From assembly GCA_041389725.1 (NCBI GenBank), contig JAWKRG010000012.1:243113-307112 (forward strand): a stretch of 64,000 nucleotides of DNA, given 5' to 3'. Origin of the DNA: Polyangiaceae bacterium (GTDB lineage: Bacteria; Myxococcota_A; Polyangia; Polyangiales; Polyangiaceae). The first letter of the stretch is position 1, and each line of letters starts with the position of its first letter. The notes beneath the pieces were generated by a model. That model did no database searches. It saw only the letters and a list, made by a program, of their open reading frames with translations, and was not told the DNA's origin. A program made the translations under genes and the position numbers. Shown in pieces: positions 59,245-64,000 of the stretch.

Positions 59245-59921
59245 GCATGCCCTCGCGGCGCATCTTCGCCCTGCACGCCCTTTGGGTAGCCTGCGCACTG
59301 GCGGTGGGCTGTAGCAGTGAGGACGACACGGTTCCGACCAAACCGCTTCCGCCGCCGACGTTGGCGATCACCAGCCTCACTGCCGTCGGCGGGCCTCAAT
59401 GGAAGGTCGGCGACAGTCCCGCCTGCGTCGAACGGGGACGCGACCCCTCGGAAACGGTCGCGCTTTCCGTTGCGTTGACGGACTTCATCTTGCGTCCGCC
59501 GGGCACGTGCACCACGCGAGCGTGCGGAACCCTCGAGATCGCCCTCGACCCCGCAGGCGAAAGCGAAGCGCAAAAGTGGCAGGGCGCGCAGTCGACCCTG
59601 GAGCTGCCCTTCAGCGGCGTCGCCGACGGAAGCCATGGCCTGCGCGTGGCACTGCTCCGCAGCGACGGCAGCCCTGCCCTGGACGCCGAGCGTCAGCCGG
59701 TGACCGCGGAGGTCACTTTCGAGCTGGCGGCCCCGGGTGCCTGCGGCGGCTCCACGGATGCGGGAAGTGATGCCGCAGACGCAGCGACCGACGCGGCGGA
59801 TTCAGGTGACGCTGCGGGCGACGCCAACGGCGACGCCGAAGCCGATGCGGGCGATGCCGGCACCCAGGACGCAGCGAGCGACTCCAGCACCGACGCTCCT
59901 TCCGACGCCACGAACGACTGA
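59241..59921 (+). CDS. Lipoprotein with Asp/Ala-rich C-terminal tail
   Basis: A 226-residue protein; the ATG overlaps the chemoreceptor stop (ATGA). Lipobox LAVGC is followed by a Pro-rich linker and an about 120-residue beta domain (PPTLAITSLTAVGGPQWKVGD, LRVALLRSDGSPALDAERQPVT). The last about 55 residues are Asp/Ala/Ser repeats (ADAATDAADSGDAAGDANGD), the same style of tail as the 31877 lipoprotein. Coupling to the receptor gene suggests a possible ligand or partner role (inference). Confidence 0.78.
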   Translation: MSMPSRRIFALHALWVACALAVGCSSEDDTVPTKPLPPPTLAITSLTAVGGPQWKVGDSPACVERGRDPSETVALSVALTDFILRPPGTCTTRACGTLEIALDPAGESEAQKWQGAQSTLELPFSGVADGSHGLRVALLRSDGSPALDAERQPVTAEVTFELAAPGACGGSTDAGSDAADAATDAADSGDAAGDANGDAEADAGDAGTQDAASDSSTDAPSDATND

Positions 59922-60009
59922 CGGCTCGCCCCAAGATGGACGAGCTCTCTCCCCCGTCGGGGATCGGGAAGCCCGTCAGGCGTCCTCCCCGGATGACCCC
60001 ACGTCACCG

Positions 60010-61641
60010 CTATGGGTGGACGAACATGACGGTGCCCTTCAGCGGCAGCAGCACGCCGTGCCAGCCCAGGGGCACCTGGGGCTCGGTCCAGTGGAAGATG
60101 CGGCGGGCATCCTCGGGCGTCAGGTTGATGCAGCCATGGCTCTTGGGCGTGCCGAAGCGGTCGTGCCAGTAGGCGCCGTGCAACGCGTAGCCTTCCTTGT
60201 CGAAGTACTGCACGTAGGGCACATCCCGCAATTCGAAGGCTTCGCCCACCTCGTCGCTGCTCATCGTGACGGCGACATGCTTGGTATGAATGCGGAAGAT
60301 GCCCCGCTTGGTAGCCGTGGTGTGGGCGGGATCTTCGAGCCCAGCCTCGCCGCTGCTGATCAGCGTGGCGTAGACGGGCTTCGTCCCTTCGTACAGCACC
60401 ACGGTCTGCTTGGTCAGGTTCACGTCCATCCACTTCTCGCCGTTCTTGCCCCACGCGGGCATTCGTTTGGCGGGGTCGAGACGAGAGCCATCGCGATCAC
60501 TGATCCACTTGCCGTCGACGGTCTCGTAGTGCAGGCGCTTATTGAAGAACTGTTGCTTGCCGGTGAGTTTGTGTGCGGACCAATAGGGCGCCGCGCCGGC
60601 ATCGATCAGCTTGTTTGCGCTCTTCTGGTACAGCCAGAACTTCGCGTTTTCTCGGCGCACGAAGACGAAGGGCAACTCGACTTCCTTGCCAATTTGCACG
60701 CCGTGATGGTCCGAACCCTGGATGGGTCGGAGTCGATCCGTGGGCATCACCCGCAAGTCCGTGGTGAGGCCGTAGCGCCGTCCTTCGAACAGAAAGGTCT
60801 GCAGGAACGAGTAGCCGACGCGGTGGCCCATGCGATCGATGATCAAGTCGTCCCCGCGCGGCTTGCGGTAGATGTTGGGCGTCGAGCCGCCGTCCCGCAG
60901 GAAACTCGGCAGCGGGTCCGTGGCCTTGTCCTGCCACGCCTTCGCGGGATCGATCAGCGTCCCAGAGCCGCCGAGCCACACGTCCTGGGCGTAGCTGGCG
61001 CCGATCTCTCCCCCCGCATCGAGCCACTCGGGCATGCGCTCGTCGATGTCAGGCTCCGCCTTGCGCAGTGCTTCGCCACCTGGCAAACGCGCGTACACCG
61101 GTCCCGCCTTGCGGACGGTGCCGTAGATGTACGGCAGCTTGCGCGACGGGTCTGGCTGAAGCTCTTGCGTCGCGACCACGACCGGATCCTTGGGGTCGAG
61201 GGTCGCCCGCCCACCGACGCAAACGTAGCCGTCGGGCTCCACCGGGTACCACCCGAGTTTGCAGCGGTCGTGTCCGGCCGGCTCTTTCGAGGTGGGGCTG
61301 GAGGCTCCGGCGCGCAGGTAGCCGAGCCGCCGCGACTGACGGGAGGGACGCTCGTAGATCCAGGTGCGCAGGCTCTTGCTGTAGATCCGGGGCCGGCCGG
61401 GCTGCACCACCGCGTTGCTCCACGGGTGGTAGCTGCCGTCCAGGGTGACGACCGCCGGCAACTTGGGCCTCGGTGGCGCCGCGGCGGGCTCGCTCCCCGA
61501 GGCGCTGGAAGCGACCTGGGTCGCTGCTGATTCGCTGACCGCGGGCTTGGCGGCCGCCGGCGTCTCACCCGCCTCGCTCTGGCCGCAGCCCCCGCACAGC
61601 ACGAGTCCCCACGCCAGCGCGAGCTTCGTCGGGTAACGCAT
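60010..61641 (-). CDS. L,D-transpeptidase (YkuD) lipoprotein
   Basis: A 543-residue protein with lipobox LCGGC and an Ala/Pro linker. The YkuD catalytic domain is in the last about 130 residues: VNLTKQTVVLYEGTKPVYATLISSG, HGAYWHDRFGTPKSHGCINL with catalytic Cys504 and His502, ending in LPLKGTVMFVHP. The about 370 residues before it look SH3-like and beta-rich (RTWIYERPSRQSRRLGYLRAG). Such enzymes make 3-3 cross-links in peptidoglycan or anchor outer-membrane lipoproteins. It stands alone, convergent with the lipoprotein gene. Confidence 0.92.
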   Translation of the reverse strand: MRYPTKLALAWGLVLCGGCGQSEAGETPAAAKPAVSESAATQVASSASGSEPAAAPPRPKLPAVVTLDGSYHPWSNAVVQPGRPRIYSKSLRTWIYERPSRQSRRLGYLRAGASSPTSKEPAGHDRCKLGWYPVEPDGYVCVGGRATLDPKDPVVVATQELQPDPSRKLPYIYGTVRKAGPVYARLPGGEALRKAEPDIDERMPEWLDAGGEIGASYAQDVWLGGSGTLIDPAKAWQDKATDPLPSFLRDGGSTPNIYRKPRGDDLIIDRMGHRVGYSFLQTFLFEGRRYGLTTDLRVMPTDRLRPIQGSDHHGVQIGKEVELPFVFVRRENAKFWLYQKSANKLIDAGAAPYWSAHKLTGKQQFFNKRLHYETVDGKWISDRDGSRLDPAKRMPAWGKNGEKWMDVNLTKQTVVLYEGTKPVYATLISSGEAGLEDPAHTTATKRGIFRIHTKHVAVTMSSDEVGEAFELRDVPYVQYFDKEGYALHGAYWHDRFGTPKSHGCINLTPEDARRIFHWTEPQVPLGWHGVLLPLKGTVMFVHP

Positions 61642-61868
61642 GGCCCGTTGGTCTAGCCGACGCCCACGGTCGCTGTGAAGAAAACGCCAAGGCCGCCCGC
61701 AGGGATTGCGTCGCCCTGCTCCTCTGCGCCTTCGAGATATTCCGATGAATTCCCAGCATTTGCCCCGAAGATCTCGCGCGGTTTCGAGATACGGCTGCTC
61801 CGAAGCGCTGTCCGTGGCGATAAGGGCTCCAAGCGGGGGCGGCCGCTGCTAAGGTCCGCCCCCGCGCC
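61642..61868. promoter_or_regulatory. Divergent intergenic region with a 9-base direct repeat
   Basis: This 227-base gap lies between the start of the L,D-transpeptidase gene and the membrane-protein gene at 61869. TTCGAGATA occurs twice in direct orientation at 61731-61739 and 61783-61791, and the stretch between is less GC-rich. I see no clear promoter hexamers. Confidence 0.35.
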
Positions 61869-62858
61869 ATGCTGCTGCTGCGTGCGGACGAAACCGTGAT
61901 CGAAGTCGGCCGTCGGAGTCGTACGCATTCCACGTGGCTCACGGGGGTCGCGCTCTTCGTCATGGCGTGGCTTCCACTGTTGGAGCCCGGCGCGATCAGC
62001 CTTCCGCGCGCCCTCAGCAGCGTGGCGCTGCTGGCGATAGCTGGCGCGCTCATCGCCTACGCGCGGCGACGACAGCTTCGCCGCGTCGTGGAGTTGCACA
62101 AGGAACACTTGGTCGTCGACAGGGAGAGGCTCCCGCGCTCCGACGTGGAACTGGTGCTCAGCGCCGGCCCACTGAGTGACGATAGCTCCCACTCGCGCTA
62201 CCGCGTGTGCCTGCGCCATCGCGGCGGGGACACCGTGCTACTCGAGAGCCGCTCGCCAGATCGCGTTCTGTCAGACTTGCGCCGAGTACACCCGCTGCTC
62301 GGGCTGGCCGTACGTGGGGGCTGGGGGCTCGCGAAGGGCGCGACGCCCTGGACGCCCGCCGAGCCCACCCGCGTGCTGCCCTCCGCGACGCTCCGGGTCG
62401 CCCCGTATCTGCGACAGAACCGCATCGTCCTCACCGCTGGCGTCGGTGGGGTTGGCATTGCTTTGGCCATCACGCTGATGATGCGAGCTCGATTGGCGGC
62501 GGGGCTGGCCATTTCGACCCAGAGCTACGCCCTCGCTGCCGTGTGTGTCCTGCTTTGCCTGGGCGTAGCGGCGGCCGTCTGGGGCGAGTCGCGCGTGGTG
62601 TCGAGCGACGCCCACGGCATGAGCGTCGAATCGCGGCTCTTCGGGCTCCGCTTCTCGTCGGAGCGCATCGACGCCGAACGCTGGGTCGGAGCCTGGTTGG
62701 TGCACACCCAGGAAGGGGATCTGGCACACCTGGTTCTGGACTTCGGCGACCGGCTCGTCGCGGTCGCGTGCGCCGGGGAGGAGCTCGCCGCGTTACAGGC
62801 ACGCCTTGGACCTTGGCTCGCCGCGGCGTCCCCCTCCGCCGAACTCAGTCCTCCGTGA
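61869..62858 (+). CDS. Membrane protein of unknown function
   Basis: A 329-residue protein. Two membrane helices lie near the start (WLTGVALFVMAWLPLLEP; ALSSVALLAIAGALIAYA) and two at about 190-235 (VLTAGVGGVGIALAITLMM; YALAAVCVLLCLGVAAAVW). Each pair is followed by a beta-rich cytoplasmic domain (VELHKEHLVVDRERLPRSDVELV; VVSSDAHGMSVESRLFGLRF), like two PH-type domains. This suggests an internal duplication. The 3' end overlaps the convergent gene by 14 bases. Confidence 0.72.
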   Translation: MLLLRADETVIEVGRRSRTHSTWLTGVALFVMAWLPLLEPGAISLPRALSSVALLAIAGALIAYARRRQLRRVVELHKEHLVVDRERLPRSDVELVLSAGPLSDDSSHSRYRVCLRHRGGDTVLLESRSPDRVLSDLRRVHPLLGLAVRGGWGLAKGATPWTPAEPTRVLPSATLRVAPYLRQNRIVLTAGVGGVGIALAITLMMRARLAAGLAISTQSYALAAVCVLLCLGVAAAVWGESRVVSSDAHGMSVESRLFGLRFSSERIDAERWVGAWLVHTQEGDLAHLVLDFGDRLVAVACAGEELAALQARLGPWLAAASPSAELSPP

Positions 62859-63285
62859 TCCGAATCGCGCTCGGACCACACACGCGTTGGAACTGCCGCA
62901 GCGGACCTCGGGTCGGAACGAGCTCGATGTTGACGCTTTCCCCCGCCTTGCAGCTCACTTCTCCCACGTAGGGCGAATGGCCGACTTCCACGCCATTGAT
63001 GCGCACCTCGGATCGATCCTCACCGACGGACACCACTATCGGGATGCGGATGGACTTCCCACGCTCCACCGTCGGCCCCGTCAGCTGCGGTGCCGGAGGT
63101 GGCGCCGGCGGATCGGCCGTGATGATGGGTCGGTCGACGATCGCGCTCGGCACCATTTCTGGCGCTTTCTGCTGCACGGTTTCCGCGACAGCGCTCAACG
63201 CGAAGCGGCCCGCGGCGGCGCACAGCAGCAAGGCCGCGCTCAACCGAGCGACGGCAGCAGCGCGCGACACGGCTGCACGGATCAT
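62845..63285 (-). CDS. Small exported protein with PEGA-like domain
   Basis: A 146-residue protein. The ATG overlaps the stop of the secretion ATPase gene (ATGA). There is an N-terminal hydrophobic segment (AARLSAALLLCAAAGRFALSA), then a Pro-rich linker (TADPPAPPPAPQLTGP). The last about 70 residues are beta-rich with PEGA-like wording (RSEVRINGVEVGHSPYVGEVSCKAGESVNIELVP) and one Cys pair. Coupling to a GspE/PilB ATPase suggests a part in type II secretion or pilus assembly (inference). Confidence 0.72.
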   Translation of the reverse strand: MIRAAVSRAAAVARLSAALLLCAAAGRFALSAVAETVQQKAPEMVPSAIVDRPIITADPPAPPPAPQLTGPTVERGKSIRIPIVVSVGEDRSEVRINGVEVGHSPYVGEVSCKAGESVNIELVPTRGPLRQFQRVCGPSAIRITED

Positions 63286-64000
63286 CCCGCCACCCGCAAC
63301 ACCTCCGCCAGGGAAGTTTCGCCGGCTCGCGCCAACCGGAGCCCATCTCGCAGCAGCCCGGTCATGCCCTCTGCCTGCGCGACAGCCTCGATTTCGGCCG
63401 TTGGCAGGCGATCGTGCACGGCTTTGCGCAGTGCCTCGTTCATGCTCAAGAGTTCCGCGATGGGCGCGCGTCCGACGAAGCCCTGATCGTCGCAAAAGTC
63501 ACATCCGACCGGCTCGTAGTAGTCACCCGGGGGCACCACCACCGCGGACTGCGCAAAGCGGTCGACGATCATGGGCTCTGGCGCCGCCTGGCGTCGACAC
63601 GCGGTGCAGAGAGTCCGCAGCAAGCGCTGGGAAAGACAGCCCGCGGTCGCACTCGCCAACACGAAGGGTTCGACGCCAATGTCGATCAACCGGGCAAACA
63701 CGCCAGCTGCGCTGTTGCCATGCACCGTGGTCAAGATCAGGTGACCGGTCAACCCTGCCTGCATGGCGATCTCCGCCGTCTCCTTGTCGCGGATCTCGCC
63801 GACCATCAGCACGTTGGGGTCCTGTCGCAGCACGCTGCGCAACACGCTGGCGAAGGTCATGCCCGCTTTGGGATTCATTTGCGTCTGCGTGGCGAAGGGC
63901 AACTCCAACTCGATGGGGTCCTCGAGGGTCACCAGCGCCGTGGTCTTGCTGCGCGTCTTGGCAATGTGCTTGAGGCAGGCGTAAAGCGTCGTGGTCTTGC
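63282..64000 (-). CDS. GspE/PilB-family secretion ATPase, N-terminus beyond the window
   Basis: The visible part begins inside Walker A (KTTTLYACL read from 64000 down) and runs 239 residues to TGA at 63282. The Asp box TLEDPIE, Walker B VLMVGEIRDKETAEIAMQAGLTGHL and His box ILTTVHGNSA are intact. The zinc-type tetracysteine CTAC...CDFCDDQG is the mark of GspE/PilB rather than PilT/PilU. It would power a type II secretion system or type IV pilus. It is coupled to the small PEGA-like gene. Confidence 0.93.
   Translation of the reverse strand, partial: KTTTLYACLKHIAKTRSKTTALVTLEDPIELELPFATQTQMNPKAGMTFASVLRSVLRQDPNVLMVGEIRDKETAEIAMQAGLTGHLILTTVHGNSAAGVFARLIDIGVEPFVLASATAGCLSQRLLRTLCTACRRQAAPEPMIVDRFAQSAVVVPPGDYYEPVGCDFCDDQGFVGRAPIAELLSMNEALRKAVHDRLPTAEIEAVAQAEGMTGLLRDGLRLARAGETSLAEVLRVAG

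Noticed and set aside
1..64000. Insertion sequences, transposases, prophage genes or rRNA
   Set aside because: I looked for transposase and integrase motifs (DDE, tyrosine recombinase, terminal inverted repeats) among the translated frames and for rRNA-like stretches, and found none that I could support.

Overview
The window is a high-GC, gene-dense bacterial chromosome segment. Its features point to a myxobacterium (Myxococcota, probably class Polyangia). These include many predicted lipoproteins with Gly/Ser/Ala or Asp/Ala linkers, two secreted proteins ending in MYXO-CTERM-like sorting tails (Cys-x-Cys, hydrophobic stretch, Arg cluster), eukaryote-like Ser/Thr kinases, TPR and HEAT proteins, and a BolA/Grx4 pair. 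The taxonomic call is inference; no rRNA lies in the window.

Layout. 1-3874: HEAT-repeat protein (cut at the left edge), a YfgM-like membrane TPR protein and a BamB-like lipoprotein. 3875-4250: convergent intergenic region holding a near-perfect XerCD dif site (4095-4122), so the window probably spans the chromosome terminus. 4251-5498: MBL-fold phosphodiesterase, tRNA-Gln(CTG), tRNA-Glu(CTC) and a terminator. 5502-9673: two related membrane proteins flanking a three-gene minus-strand lipoprotein operon (formylglycine-enzyme-like, SGNH hydrolase, unknown). 9722-13735: complete sugar-type ABC importer. 13762-18464: a Lon-family protein whose protease Ser is Gly, coupled to a membrane protein with an HELAH zinc motif. 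18626-21283: lipoprotein, then hisB-hisH-hisA without hisF. 21402-23559: TPR-AIM24 protein and PgsA. 23610-31208: two MYXO-CTERM proteins sharing a bipartite upstream element, around a PEGA kinase and a DNA-binding regulator, plus a TPR protein and a lipoprotein. 31346-33787: tandem Cys-rich lipoproteins, an orphan FliQ/SctS protein and EpmA, with two single-base frameshifts. 33835-40640: BASS transporter, large esterase-like lipoprotein, SurE, Apt with a histone-like tail, membrane protein, Grx4 and BolA. 40730-51863: DUF4139-type lipoprotein, several unknowns, ferrochelatase, an SDR, 1-pyrroline-5-carboxylate dehydrogenase, a divergent RtcB-like protein and a lipoprotein. 52052-59921: giant helical-repeat kinase, lipoprotein, MFS-like protein, chemotaxis receptor and lipoprotein. 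60010-64000: L,D-transpeptidase, membrane protein, small PEGA-like protein and the C-terminal half of a GspE/PilB ATPase (cut at the right edge).

Genes are packed tightly, with many ATGA/GTGA start-stop overlaps (translational coupling) and several tail-to-tail overlaps of convergent genes. Highlights for a second look are the dif site, the Ser-to-Gly Lon, the divergent RtcB-like protein, the shared upstream element of the two MYXO-CTERM genes, and the two frameshifted genes 1.6 kb apart.
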